The notes: generated from the sequence alone by a model not told the origin. 64,000 bases of DNA from Acidiferrimicrobium sp. IK (GCF_025499425.1 NZ_JAIMCB010000006.1:1-64000); one strand, 5' to 3'; counted from the stretch's first letter, positions 1-8,619 are shown. Translations and numbers: made by a program.

Positions 1-2
1 AC

Positions 3-521
3 CAGCAGGCGCACGATCTAGGCCTAGAACTCGACGTTCTGCCGGAGAGAGTGCTGACCTGCTGGCGGCTCAGCGACCAGCCTCACTCACTCAACCAGCG
101 AGGTGGTCGATCCCCATTAGCCGAGATGCAGGCCGGGACGCTCCCGTGCCAGGCGGTGTGGAAGTTCAGCCGCGACAGCCGGGCGATCATCGACGCGCAG
201 CAGCTACTGGCAGCAAGCCACGTCAAAGTCGCCTACGGGACCGACTGCGGCATGTTTCCCTTCAGCCACGGCATCTTTGAGTTCCAGGCCATGGTCGCGG
301 CCGGTCTGAGCCCTCTACGGGCGCTTCGGGCCGCGACCTCGGTCGCGGCTGAACTGCTCGGCCGAGACGACATCGGGGTGCTCGAGCCGGGAGCCTCCGC
401 TGACATTGTCGCCATGGCGGGAAACCCCCTCGAAGACATCGCCGCAACCGCCGGCGTCGACTTCGTCATGCGATCCGGGCTAGTGCATCGCCATCCAGCG
501 CAAGAAGCTCCACATGGCTGA
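3..521 (+). CDS. Amidohydrolase-family metal-dependent hydrolase, C-terminal part, cut by the window edge
   Basis: The frame is open from the left edge and ends with TGA at 519-521. From about base 180 the product looks like the last third of an imidazolonepropionase-like amidohydrolase. YGTD carries the conserved late metal-binding Asp, followed by the typical end HGIFEFQAMVAAGLSPLRAL and LEPGASADIVAMAGNPLEDI. The first 50 or so visible residues are not recognisably homologous, so an upstream frameshift or rearrangement is possible. The metal-binding His cluster would lie outside the window. The substrate cannot be told from this fragment. Confidence 0.6.
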   Translation, partial: QQAHDLGLELDVLPERVLTCWRLSDQPHSLNQRGGRSPLAEMQAGTLPCQAVWKFSRDSRAIIDAQQLLAASHVKVAYGTDCGMFPFSHGIFEFQAMVAAGLSPLRALRAATSVAAELLGRDDIGVLEPGASADIVAMAGNPLEDIAATAGVDFVMRSGLVHRHPAQEAPHG

Positions 522-524
522 CGC

Positions 525-674
525 CACCGCAACTGGAACGGCCATCCCAACCACCCGTTGATCCGGTCCTTCGAGCCGGGAGAGGACTGGTGGTGCTACC
601 CGGACCAGCTGTCTTTTGAGGTGGACGGCGCTCCTCTGGCTCCGTCCCACGCCTACAGGCTCGGGTCAAGGTGA
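525..674 (+). pseudogene. Remnant of a UBP-type zinc-finger protein (C-terminal end only)
   Basis: In the same frame as the preceding gene, right after its stop, the sequence reads HRNWNGHP, then IRSFEPGEDWWCY and FEVDGAP, and ends with TGA at 672-674. GHP-xx-IRSFEPGE-W-WCY is the usual end of small bacterial UBP-type zinc-finger proteins. The N-terminal Cys/His ligands and a start codon are missing, so this is a truncated relic, probably left by a deletion that also damaged the neighbouring amidohydrolase. From 675 to 860 I see nothing coding. Confidence 0.55.
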
Positions 675-860
675 CGGCATCGCGCCGCTGGCCGGCTCCG
701 AAGCCCGGCGCTCTCACCGCCGGCAATCGCCGGTTCGCCCAAGCGGAGGAAACGTGAATGACCGCGGATGATTCCGCTGTGGTCGATGACCGCGGCAGGT
801 CCGCTACGGGGGCGGACCGTTGCGGACCCCGGCCCACCAGCTTCGTGAGGCTGGTCGATG

Positions 861-1629
861 TCACACCGCCGTCTGGGAGTCGCCGTCGATGGGGACGGTC
901 TGCCCGGAGATCGACTTGGCCCGGTCGGAGGCCAGGAACACCCGCCAAGGCGGCGATGTCGGCCGGGTCGACGAATCGCTTGATGGCCTGCACGCCGAGA
1001 GCGTCAGCGCTCACCTCCTCGAGGGATCGTCCGCTGGCCTCGGCCCGGCCCTGCAGGACCCGGCGGATGCGGTCGCCCTCGACCGCGCCGGGGGCGATGA
1101 CGTTGGTGCGGATGCCGTCGCCGCCCAACTCGAGGGCCAGGGTCTCGGCGAAGGCGATCAGGCCGCGCTTGGTGGTGGCATAGGGGCTGCGGCTGGGGTA
1201 GCCGAACCGTCCCCCCCAGGGACGACATGAACAGGACCACGCCCGCAGCGGACTGCTTGAGATAGGGGATGGCCAGGCGGGTGACGTTGAACGTGCCGGT
1301 CAGGTTGACGGCCAGTACCTGTTCCCACTGGTCGCGGTCGAGGGTCTCGACCGGGGCGGTGGGCCCGGAGATCCCGGCGTTGTTGACCAGCACGTCGATG
1401 CCGCGAGGGTGTCGACTGCGGTGTGGATGAAGGCCTCGACCGAAAGCCGGTCCGAGACGTCGCAGACGGTACCGGTGATGGCCTCGTGGGCTTCAGTGAC
1501 TGCGTTGAGGGCCTGCTCGTCGATGTCGCAGATGTGGACCCGGTCTCCTTCGGCCGCGAAGGCCTCTGCGATGGCCAGGCCGATGCCGCTAGCGGCGGCT
1601 GTCACTACAACCCTGCGCGGGTCACTCAT
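861..1629 (-). pseudogene. Short-chain dehydrogenase/reductase broken by three single-base indels
   Basis: A complete classical SDR can be read only by changing frame three times. The parts are the N-terminal cofactor loop TAAASGIGLAIA, the NNAG motif (VNNAGISGPTAP), then YATTK (active-site Tyr and Lys), and the C-terminus GQTVPIDGDSQTAV ending at TGA 861-863. The shifts fall near 1405 (a missing G), in the C7 run at 1211-1217 (one base too many) and near 945 (one extra base). All are single-base changes in or beside G/C runs, so sequencing error is as likely as real decay. The start ATG at 1627-1629 is preceded by AAGGAG and overlaps the stop of the lipocalin-like gene by 8 bases, suggesting translational coupling. 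Confidence 0.8.
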
Positions 1630-2152
1630 GTGGACTCCTTTTTTGGCGCGGTTGCTCCGACGGCGGCGGGAGGCGCCGTCGGGGGAAGGATGGATGGCCT
1701 AGTTTTGCTCGGCGCCGCCACACGAGGACCGAGTTGACGGTCTTCCCGGCGGACTGGATGGGGCTCTCGGTGCCGAGGTGCAGGGTGTCGCCTTCGATCG
1801 AGACCCGCCGGGGTTGGGTCTGGCCGGTCCAGTTGGGGAACAGCGACACCAACATCGAGTGGGTGAGCGTGCGGTGCTCCTCGTCGACGTGGAAGGGTCC
1901 GGAGTAGGCGATATAGGAGCTGGCCTCGGCCTGGTAGTCCTCCGGGGTGCCGGCGAACCAGTCGCCCGAGGCAAAGCTCGCGCGGTCCGGCTTGGACAGC
2001 TGCGCGGACATGTACCCGTCGGGGGTATACATGATGATCCCCTGCGGTTCGGGGCCGAGCGGCTCGAACGGCTCGGAGCCGTCTACCGGTATCTCCTGAT
2101 AGGACACCAGCTTCCAAGCGCCGATCAGCTGGTCTCGCAGACTTCCGGCCAT
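1622..2152 (-). CDS. Lipocalin-like domain protein
   Basis: The 176-aa product starts MAGSLRDQLIGAWKLVSY and contains GIIMYTPDGYMSAQL, then IAYSGPFHVDEE and SMLVSLFPNW, the usual pattern of small bacterial lipocalin-like domains of about 140 aa. The start ATG has AGGAGG upstream. The last 30 or so residues after VLVW are Arg/Pro-rich and unlike the family. A shifted frame would stop at 1699-1701 with a normal-looking end (AEQN), so another indel is likely here, as in the adjacent SDR gene. It lies between the M20 hydrolase and the SDR on the same strand and probably shares their transcript. The ligand is unknown. Confidence 0.75.
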   Translation of the reverse strand: MAGSLRDQLIGAWKLVSYQEIPVDGSEPFEPLGPEPQGIIMYTPDGYMSAQLSKPDRASFASGDWFAGTPEDYQAEASSYIAYSGPFHVDEEHRTLTHSMLVSLFPNWTGQTQPRRVSIEGDTLHLGTESPIQSAGKTVNSVLVWRRRAKLGHPSFPRRRLPPPSEQPRQKRSPHE

Positions 2153-2175
2153 TGCGCTTCCTCCTGATCCAGCGG

Positions 2176-3450
2176 TTAGGTGTGCAGGGCGTCGAGGGCG
2201 GCGACGATCATGGTTTGGACACCGGTGTCTATGGTGGGGTGCAGGACGGGGGCGAATTTCGGGTTGTGGTTGGTGGGGATGTCTTGGGCCACGCGGCCGG
2301 CGGCTTGGGCGGCCCGGTAGGTGTCGGGATCGGTGCCGCCGACATACCAGAACACCGATGGGACGCCCCATTCGGTGCCGAACGAACCGAAGTCCTCGCT
2401 GGCCGAGTACGGCGCGGCCAGCTCCCCGACGCGGTCGTCACCGAAGTGGGCTCGCAGCGCGGCCGCTACCCGTTCGGTCCGCCCGGCGTCGTTGACCGTC
2501 AGCGGGTAATGCTCAGTGGTGGTGATCTCTGGGGGCTGCGGCGCCGCTGAGGCTTGGGCTTCGGCGTTCACGATGCGGGTGATGGCGTCGAGGGTGCGGC
2601 GCCTGACCGCCTCGTCGAAGCTGCGCACGTTGATCTTGAGGATCGCGTCGTCGGGGATGACGTTGTCCTTGGTCCCAGCCTGGAGGGCTCCGATGGTGAC
2701 CACCACCGCCTGCGACGCGGCTGTCTCGCGAGACACGATGGTCTGCAGGCGCATGACCGTCGCGGCCGCCATGACCACCGGGTCCACGCTGGACTCGGGC
2801 ATCGAGCCGTGCGCGCCCCGACCGAACAGACGGACCTGCAGACTGTCCGCGGCGGCCTGGGTCGTGCCCGGCCGGTAGCCGACATGACCGGCGACACCGG
2901 GCATGACGTGCTGCCCTAAGATCACCTCCGGTTTCGGGAACCGCTCGAAGAGGCCGTCGTCGATCATGGCCTGGGCGCCCTGGGCGGTCTCCTCCGCCGG
3001 CTGGAACACGGCCATGACGGTGCCGTTCCATGACCCGGCCGCCTGGGCCAGGAGCCTGACCGTGCCAGCCAGCCAGGTGACGTGCATGTCATGACCGCAG
3101 GCGTGCATCACCGGCACCGGGTTGCCTTCGCTGTCGGCGGCGACCTCGACGCTGGCGTAAGGCAGCCCGGTGGCCTCCTTGACCGGCAAGGCGTCCATGT
3201 CCGCCCGCAGCATCACCGTCGGGCCCTGCCCGTTGCGGAGCAGTCCCACCACCCCGGTCCCGCCCACCCCCGTGGTCACATCGAAACCGGCCCGCCGCAA
3301 CTGGTCGGCTGCTTTCCCGGCCGTGCGATGCTCCTGCAGGGACAGCTCGGGATGGGCGTGCAGGTCCCGGTAGAAGGCCTCCAGATCACCCACGACGCCA
3401 TCCAAACCACCAAGGACCGACCCGGTCTTGCCGTTATCGGACATGGTCAC
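2176..3450 (-). CDS. M20D-type amidohydrolase (aminoacylase/hippurate hydrolase-like)
   Basis: The 424-aa, full-length enzyme of the M20D peptidase/amidohydrolase family is cytosolic and metal-dependent and removes N-acyl groups from amino acids or related amides. Visible motifs in order are RDLHAHPELS near residue 28, LRADMDALPV with the first metal region, HACGHDMHV with Cys and His ligands, QPAEE with the catalytic Glu pair, GQHVMPG with a His ligand, and the dimerisation region around FGRGAHGSMPE. The lost-cofactor signature of M20D is intact. It starts 24 bases from the divergent TRIC gene, so the two may share a compact promoter. Substrate range cannot be predicted. Confidence 0.92.
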   Translation of the reverse strand: MTMSDNGKTGSVLGGLDGVVGDLEAFYRDLHAHPELSLQEHRTAGKAADQLRRAGFDVTTGVGGTGVVGLLRNGQGPTVMLRADMDALPVKEATGLPYASVEVAADSEGNPVPVMHACGHDMHVTWLAGTVRLLAQAAGSWNGTVMAVFQPAEETAQGAQAMIDDGLFERFPKPEVILGQHVMPGVAGHVGYRPGTTQAAADSLQVRLFGRGAHGSMPESSVDPVVMAAATVMRLQTIVSRETAASQAVVVTIGALQAGTKDNVIPDDAILKINVRSFDEAVRRRTLDAITRIVNAEAQASAAPQPPEITTTEHYPLTVNDAGRTERVAAALRAHFGDDRVGELAAPYSASEDFGSFGTEWGVPSVFWYVGGTDPDTYRAAQAAGRVAQDIPTNHNPKFAPVLHPTIDTGVQTMIVAALDALHT

Positions 3451-3474
3451 CTCCCGTGCGCAAGGATGCCACGC

Positions 3475-4179
3475 ATGGTCCAGGGCTTTGACCCCACGCT
3501 CATCCTGTGGCTCAACCTAATCGGCACCTTCGTGTTCGGCCTCAGCGGCGGCCTCGCAGCAATCAAAGCCCGCCTCGACCTCTTCGGCGTGCTGGTCCTC
3601 GCCTTGGTGGTCGCCCTGGCCGGGGGCATCACCAGAGACCTGCTCATCGGTACCCCTCCGGCCACGTTCCGGGACTGGCGTTACCTGGCCGCCGCGGGAG
3701 CCGCCGGGCTGGTGACCTTCGCCGCCCGCTTCCTGCTAGAGCGGATCTGGAACGTCATCCAGGTCCTCGACGCCGCCGGCCTCGCCCTGTTCTGCGTCAC
3801 CGGGGCCGCCAAAGCGATCGAGTTCCGGCTGGGGCCGGCCCAGGCGATCATCCTCGGCGCCATCACCGCCATCGGCGGAGGCATGCTCCGCGACGTCCTC
3901 ATCCGCCAAGTCCCCACCGTGTTACGACACGACCTCTACGCCGTCCCCGCCCTCGCCGGCGCCGCCGTCCTGGCCGCCGCCCACGGCGCCGGCACCAACA
4001 GCGAGGCGTACCCACTCATCGGCTTCGCCGTCTGCTTCGCCACCCGCATCATCGGACTGCGATACAACATCCAACTCCCCGGGTCAGCCAGCCAGCGGCG
4101 CCTCCAAAGCGCCAAAGACGCGGAGTCGCTCCACGCCGACCACCAACGAGACGAGCGCGACCAGCGCGAGGCCGACTAG
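3475..4179 (+). CDS. TRIC-type (UPF0126) membrane protein
   Basis: The 234-aa integral membrane protein has two related halves. Each half ends in a conserved turn: GGITRDLL in the first and GGGMLRDVL in the second. These Gly-Gly-x-x-Arg-Asp turns are the hallmark of the UPF0126/TRIC cation-channel family, whose members assemble as trimers. About seven hydrophobic helices are visible, and the final 35 residues are a charged cytoplasmic tail. ATG at 3475 is preferred because AAGG lies about 9 bases upstream, while the in-frame ATG at 3466 has no room for a binding site. The tail ends just before the mobile-element nest. Confidence 0.9.
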   Translation: MVQGFDPTLILWLNLIGTFVFGLSGGLAAIKARLDLFGVLVLALVVALAGGITRDLLIGTPPATFRDWRYLAAAGAAGLVTFAARFLLERIWNVIQVLDAAGLALFCVTGAAKAIEFRLGPAQAIILGAITAIGGGMLRDVLIRQVPTVLRHDLYAVPALAGAAVLAAAHGAGTNSEAYPLIGFAVCFATRIIGLRYNIQLPGSASQRRLQSAKDAESLHADHQRDERDQREAD

Positions 4180-4329
4180 ACGACGGCGTCGTCGGCGACC
4201 CCCGGTACCGACGGGGTCGAGCGCGGGCGTGGCTCCGACCGCTCCCCGGGGGTTGTGAACTGTTCGCCAGGACGGGTGATTCTGTTTCAGCCGAGGGTTG
4301 GTGTCGCACCCTCTCGCCATGATGGTGGC

Positions 4330-4691
4330 GTGAAGTTGTTCGGGTGGGCGAGGCTGAACGGGGTGAGCTGCCAGAGCGCCGCTCGTTGGTTGCATGCGGG
4401 CGTCGTGCCGGTGGTCGCTTATCAGCTTGCTACCGGCATGATGCTGGTGGGTGAGCGGGCTGTAGTTGCTGGTGGCGTGGCGGTCTATGCCGGTGTGTGG
4501 TCGGCGGACGAGCGCGGCGACGTGGACCGCCGGGTGGCCGGGCTGGTGGAACACTCGACCGGTGTCGGGGTGGCTCCTGCCTGGGTCGTCTTCGAGGTCG
4601 GTTCCGGCGTAAACGGCTACCGCACGAAGTTGGTCGGGCTGTTACGCGACCTAGCAGTGGGCGCCATTGTGGTGGAGGACCGGGATCGACT
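4330..4691 (+). pseudogene. tnpA: IS607-type serine recombinase TnpA, 5' part, interrupted
   Basis: The GTG start gives VKLFGWARLNGVSCQSAARW, the MerR-like HTH typical of IS607 TnpA, followed by the resolvase domain (VAVYAGVWSADE, then VFEVGSGVNGYRTKL and IVVEDRDRL). The family motif is YARVSS; here it reads YAGVWS, so the nucleophilic Ser is replaced by Trp. After RDRL the frame runs into the left end of the IS3 element, whose target duplication ACT is at 4689-4691. The rest of the gene resumes at 9681. The reconstructed protein is about 191 aa. Confidence 0.8.
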
Positions 4692-4720
4692 TGAATCACC
4701 CTGGATCCACCGGAGGCTCT
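4692..4720 (+). repeat. Left inverted repeat of the IS3 element
   Basis: TGAATCACCCTGG, then GGAGGCT about 9 bases further, matches the reverse complement of 9651-9679. In the 40-base comparison starting one base outside each end, 27 positions agree. It is flanked on the left by the target copy ACT at 4689-4691. Confidence 0.85.
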
Positions 4721-4743
4721 GATCTCGCAAGGGAGACTGAGCT

Positions 4744-5070
4744 GTGCCAGCACCACGAAAGTACGACCAGGAGACCCGTGACCGGGCAGTGAGGATGTAT
4801 CAGGACCGACGACGGGAGAAGCCGACGGAGTCGGGGTCGCAGGCTCGAAGGCGTGTCGGTGAGCTGCTCGACGTCAACGCCGGAACGCTGCGGGGGTGGA
4901 TCGAGCGGGCAGAGATCGACGCCGGGGAACGGCCCGGTGTCGACTCGACCACCGATGCCCGGATCAAGGAACTCGAGCGCGAGAACTCCGAGCTGCGTCG
5001 TGCGAACGAGATCCTGAAGACCGCGTCAGCGTTTTTCGCTGCGGCGGAGCTCGACCGCAAACTTCGCTGA
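4744..5070 (+). CDS. IS3-family transposase OrfA
   Basis: The 108-aa product has an N-terminal HTH (RKYDQETRDRAVRMY, then LLDVNAGTLRGWI) and a C-terminal leucine-zipper-like stretch, RIKELERENSELRRANEIL, followed by KTASAFFAAAELD. This is the usual OrfA of IS3 elements in which OrfAB is made by -1 frameshifting. The start is GTG, 52 bases inside the left inverted repeat. OrfA binds the element ends, and its coiled coil mediates multimerisation (family knowledge). This gene looks intact, although the partner OrfB is split. Confidence 0.9.
   Translation: MPAPRKYDQETRDRAVRMYQDRRREKPTESGSQARRRVGELLDVNAGTLRGWIERAEIDAGERPGVDSTTDARIKELERENSELRRANEILKTASAFFAAAELDRKLR
5032..5037 (+). other. Candidate -1 ribosomal frameshift site (T5C) joining OrfA and OrfB
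   Basis: GTTTTTC occurs where the OrfA frame (SAFFAAAELD) and the OrfB frame (SVFRCGGARP) overlap. OrfB lies in the -1 frame relative to OrfA, and this U-rich heptamer is the usual slip point in this IS3 subgroup. Confidence 0.6.
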
Positions 5071-5798
5071 TCGTCGCCTACATCCACCGGTTCAAGGACC
5101 GTTTCGGGGTCGAGCCGATCTGCAGGGTGCTCTCCGCGCACGACATGCCGATCGCCCCGAGCACCTACTACGCCCACCTGGCCGACGGGTTCGTGTCCCA
5201 AGCAGAGTGGGACGACGCCCATCTGGCCAACCAGCTGTTGGACATCTGGACGCTCAACCGCCGTCTGTATGGGGCGGAGAAGCTGTGGACCGCCGCGCTC
5301 GACGACGGTTTCAGCGTCGGACGGGACCAGGTCGCCCGGCTGATGAGGCTCCTCGGCATCGAGGGTGTCCGCCGGGGCAGGCACCGGACCACGACGACTA
5401 TCCGCGACCCCAAAGCGCCTCGCCACCCCGACCTCATCAAGCGGGACTGGGGTGCGGTGGTCCGACCGGACCAGTGGTGGGTCGCCGATTTCACCTACGT
5501 GTGGACCCTGGCCGGGTTCGTGTACGTCAGTTTCGTGACCGACGTGTTCTCCAGGCGGATCCTGGGTTGGCGGGTCTCGACGTCCAAGACCACCGCCCTG
5601 GTCCTCTCCGCGCTCGAGCAGGCCCTCTTCACCCGTCGCCGCCACAACAGCCGGTTCACTTCGACGGGGCTGGTGCACCACTCCGACGCCGGGTCGCAGT
5701 ACACGTCGGTCACCTTCACCGAGGCGCTCATCGACGCCGGAATGGCGCCCTCGATCGGTACTGTCGGCGACGCCCTTGACAAGGCGATGGCTTCATAG
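5035..5798 (+). pseudogene. IS3-family transposase OrfB (DDE integrase), 5' part, interrupted at codon AAC of GDALDN
   Basis: This part carries the HTH_21-like region (IVAYIHRFKDRFGVEPICRV) and most of the rve integrase core. It has the first catalytic Asp in WWVADFTYVW and the second in VHHSDAGSQYTS. The frame should continue GDALDNALQEST, but after GDALD and two bases of the Asn codon (5781-5782) it enters the serine-recombinase element, reads KAMAS and stops at 5796-5798. The rest of OrfB, including the catalytic Glu, is at 9095-9308. The transposase is therefore inactive while the insert is present. Confidence 0.88.
5773..5792 (+). other. Left attachment junction of the serine-recombinase element (AA crossover at 5781-5782)
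   Basis: CTTGAC-AA-GGCGATGG. The left arm is IS3 orfB and the right arm is element. Joining the left arm to the sequence after AA at 9093-9094 gives CTTGAC-AA-CGCCCTG, which codes LDNAL and restores OrfB. A 2-base overlap is what serine recombinases use (family knowledge). Confidence 0.75.
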
Positions 5799-5810
5799 TG
5801 CGCTCCTTGT

Positions 5811-7871
5811 CTATGTAGGGATGGGAAGGCGGTCCCGGAACGGTGTCCCTTGTCGTTTGATGAGTCGGGGGTCGCCGGGTTCGGGCGGGTCGAAGAGTCG
5901 GATGTTCTTATCGTTGGCTTGGTGTGATTCGAGCAGGCCGGCGTGGTGCCAGGCCTTGATGGTGGATGGGTGCACGCCGAGGCGGTCGGCGAGCTCGGTG
6001 ATGGTGAGCAGTCCTCGGGCTCGGAGCCGTTCGAGGTGGCTGGCCAACCCGTTGCAGCGGCGCAGGTGTAACACGATGTTGGGCGTGAAGGGCTGCCCGG
6101 TCCCGGAGCGGTGACCGGTCTGGTTGAGCAGCTCGGCGGCTTGGGCGTCGGTGTGGTCGTCGAGGAGCCGGTCCAGTTCGGCCAGGGTGGCCGGGTCGGT
6201 TTGGCGGGCCTGCCAGCTGGTGAGCGGCAGAGGCAGGGCGAGGCTGGTGGTCTGGCCGCCTTTGAAGCGGACGTGCAGGTCGATGTGGTCGGTGCGGATG
6301 ATGGTGACGTCTTCGATGAGTAGTCGGGCCATGCGTTTGCGTTCCCGCTGGGGGGTGGCCGGGTCAGACCACAGGGCGGGGAAGTCCGCGGCCAGGGACC
6401 GGATCCGTTGCTTGTGCTCGTTGGTGAACGCGGCGCAGGCGGCGGTGGCGGCTCGTTCGTAGTCTTCTTGGGCTTCACGCAACTGGCGCAGAGCGTCGTT
6501 CCAGTCGGCCTCGAGGGTGTCGGCCACGAGCCGGTTGTCGGGGTCGACGGCCAGGTAGCGGCGGCGGGCGGTCTCGGCGCGATGCCGGGCCCGTTCCACA
6601 TGCGTCTTGCGTAGTGCGTCGGCTTCGTCGGCTCGGGTTTCGAGTTCGGCTTGGACGGTGAGGGCGACTTCGAGGGCGAGGGGGGTGACGGTGTCGAGCA
6701 GCAGCTGTCCGATGGCGGCATCGATCGCTTTGCCTGAGATCGATGTGCAGGGGGTGACGCCGTCTCTGATGGCGGCGCGCATGCAGCGATAGTCGGGGAC
6801 TTCGACACCGGCGCGGAGGTGGTAGGCGACGCTCATGCGACATCCGCAGCGTCCGCAGACGGCCAGTCCCTGGAGGAGGGCGTTGCCTTCCCGGGCTGGT
6901 CCGGACGCCCGCTCCGTGCCGTGCGCTCGGGCGTTGTCGGCTAGGAGTTTCTGGTTGAGCTCGAAGGTGTCCCAGGTGATGTATCCGGGGTGGGAGTCGG
7001 GGATCAGCGCCGTCCACTGTTCGCGGGGGAGTCGTTCGACCCTGAGGCGGCCGCCCGGTCCGGGGCGCTGTCGGAGCCGGCCATAGACGAACGCTCCGGC
7101 GTATCGGGGGTTGTGCAGGACGCGTAGCACCCGGTCGTGGCGGAGCGGTGTCCATGACAGTTCGCCCTTGTGTGCTCCGCTGCGGATGCGACCCGGGAAC
7201 CGTAGTCCTTCGCTCCGGAAGGCCTGGACCACGGCGCGGGCCGATCCGGTGCGGGCGAAGACGGCGAAGAGGTGCCGGATGGCTTGTTGCACTCCTGCGT
7301 CGGGGTCGAGCACGGTCTTGCCGGTCGGGTCATAGACCAGCCCGACGGGCAAGATCATGGGCAGTTCACCGCGGCGGGCCTTGGACAGCTGACCGCCGCG
7401 GAGGCGGGCCCGGATGAAGTGCAGCTCGGCTTCGGAGAGGGTTCCTTTCAAGCCGAGCAGCATCCGGTCGTTGAAGTCGGCCGGGTCATATAGGCCGTCC
7501 TCGTCACAGATCAGGGTGTCGGTGAGCGCACAGATCTCCAACAGCCGGTGCCAGTCGGCGTTGTTGCGGGCCAGACGGCTGCATTCCAATCCGAGCACGA
7601 TCCCGGCCCGGCCCATGCTCACATCGGCGACCAGGCGTTGGAAGCCTTCGCGGTCGGCGGCGGACGCCCCCGAGTGCCCCTGGTCGACGTCGACCACGAT
7701 GATCTGCTCTGCCGTCCATCCCAACGCCGCGGCCCGCCGGCGCAGATCGTATTGGCGGAGCGTCGACTCGGTGTTGTTCAACACCTGGCGCAGGGTGGAC
7801 TGGCGGACATACAGATAGGCGGCCCGGCCCAGATGCGTGGCCTTCACCTTGGTGGGGGCTTCGATGCTCAC
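5811..7871 (-). CDS. Large serine recombinase with C-terminal MerR-like HTH
   Basis: The 686-aa product opens with a resolvase catalytic domain: AYLYVRQSTLRQV holds the nucleophilic Ser at residue 25, and ECSRLARNNADWHRLL holds the conserved SRLAR. A recombinase domain follows (NPRYAGAFVYGRL), then a zinc ribbon (LQGLAVCGRCGCRMSV with later Cys residues) and a long Arg/Glu-rich coiled coil near residues 415-470. Unusually, the last 90 residues contain a MerR/excisionase-like HTH (LTITELADRLGVHPSTIKAW followed by HHAGLLES). The GTG start is 7 bases after the stop of the 87-aa gene. The stop lies 28 bases from the element's left end. It very likely moves this element. Confidence 0.93.
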   Translation of the reverse strand: MSIEAPTKVKATHLGRAAYLYVRQSTLRQVLNNTESTLRQYDLRRRAAALGWTAEQIIVVDVDQGHSGASAADREGFQRLVADVSMGRAGIVLGLECSRLARNNADWHRLLEICALTDTLICDEDGLYDPADFNDRMLLGLKGTLSEAELHFIRARLRGGQLSKARRGELPMILPVGLVYDPTGKTVLDPDAGVQQAIRHLFAVFARTGSARAVVQAFRSEGLRFPGRIRSGAHKGELSWTPLRHDRVLRVLHNPRYAGAFVYGRLRQRPGPGGRLRVERLPREQWTALIPDSHPGYITWDTFELNQKLLADNARAHGTERASGPAREGNALLQGLAVCGRCGCRMSVAYHLRAGVEVPDYRCMRAAIRDGVTPCTSISGKAIDAAIGQLLLDTVTPLALEVALTVQAELETRADEADALRKTHVERARHRAETARRRYLAVDPDNRLVADTLEADWNDALRQLREAQEDYERAATAACAAFTNEHKQRIRSLAADFPALWSDPATPQRERKRMARLLIEDVTIIRTDHIDLHVRFKGGQTTSLALPLPLTSWQARQTDPATLAELDRLLDDHTDAQAAELLNQTGHRSGTGQPFTPNIVLHLRRCNGLASHLERLRARGLLTITELADRLGVHPSTIKAWHHAGLLESHQANDKNIRLFDPPEPGDPRLIKRQGTPFRDRLPIPT

Positions 7872-7877
7872 CGGCGT

Positions 7878-8141
7878 TCACCCGACCACGGCGAGAGCCA
7901 TCGAGGCGAGCACGCCGACCAAGTCGCCGCCCAGGCATTCAGTGCCGGTCGGCCGCCCGGCCGGTCGGGAACCGACAGGGGGAATGCTCCGGCTGGTCCG
8001 CAGCCATGCCGCCATCCCCCGACCCTGGAGCAGGGCGACGCCGTGACGCCAGCCGGCCGCATCCCCGCCCAGGGCCTGAGCGCGCAGGGCCTCATAGCGC
8101 TCCACGTCACCGTCGCCGCCGCCCTCATCGGGATCCACCAC
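7878..8141 (-). CDS. 87-aa protein of unknown function, coupled to the recombinase
   Basis: GTG at 8141 (or 8138) overlaps the end of the HTH gene, and the stop is 6 bases before the recombinase start, so all three genes are translated in series. The product has VERYEALRAQALGGDAAGWR, then GVALLQGRGMAAWLR and a C-terminal hydrophobic GGDLVGVLASMALAVVG. I recognise no domain. The amphipathic central helices and its fixed place between the regulator and the recombinase suggest a partner or control factor of the recombinase (inference). Confidence 0.65.
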   Translation of the reverse strand: MVDPDEGGGDGDVERYEALRAQALGGDAAGWRHGVALLQGRGMAAWLRTSRSIPPVGSRPAGRPTGTECLGGDLVGVLASMALAVVG

Positions 8142-8601
8142 TTTTGGGCCGGCGGGAACGGGCCAGGGCTCGCTCCACCGAGCGCGGGTGGACCCGCAGC
8201 CCGAAACGCCCCTCGATCGCTTCGACCAGGTCACCGGCCCGCAGGTCCGGGGACTCTCCCAGGCGTTGTTCGACGAAGGCCACTACCTCCTCGGACATCT
8301 TGTGAGCCCGCCGAGGACCCGGACGGGCCGGGACCAGCGCCGCCAGCCCACCGGCGTCGAGCGCGGCTGCAGCCTCGTAAAACGACGGGCGGGAGAACCC
8401 GTAATCGGCCACAGTGCGGCTCACCGCGTCGCCTTCGACTCTCACCCGGCGCACCATCTCGTACTTCACCTGCACCAGATCCCGGGCGTCAAGGAACTCC
8501 GAAGACGCAAACGCCGGGTCGCGCACCGCCTCAGGGCGGGGGTTCAAGCAGCGCTCCTCCCGCAACGCCTGAACCTTCGGGTCCTCCCTACGTCGAGCCA
8601 T
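8125..8601 (-). CDS. Helix-turn-helix protein of the serine-recombinase element
   Basis: The 158-aa product has two HTH-like regions. The first is DAVSRTVADYGFSRPSFYEAA in the middle, and the second is LVEAIEGRFGLRVHPRSVERAL near the end, ending RRPKSGGSR. The arrangement resembles the N-terminal DNA-binding half of IS630-type transposases, without any catalytic domain. ATG at 8601 has AGGGAG upstream. A consensus-like promoter with an inverted repeat beside its -10 box lies 5' of it, so autoregulation is plausible. It is the first gene of the HTH, 87-aa and recombinase operon. Confidence 0.8.
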   Translation of the reverse strand: MARRREDPKVQALREERCLNPRPEAVRDPAFASSEFLDARDLVQVKYEMVRRVRVEGDAVSRTVADYGFSRPSFYEAAAALDAGGLAALVPARPGPRRAHKMSEEVVAFVEQRLGESPDLRAGDLVEAIEGRFGLRVHPRSVERALARSRRPKSGGSR

Positions 8602-8619
8602 GCGCTCCCTCCCGGCATC

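Noticed and set aside
5778..5798. A longer direct repeat CAAGG shared by both ends of the serine element as crossover
   Set aside because: Joining at CAAGG shifts the OrfB frame; joining at AA restores GDALDNALQEST exactly.
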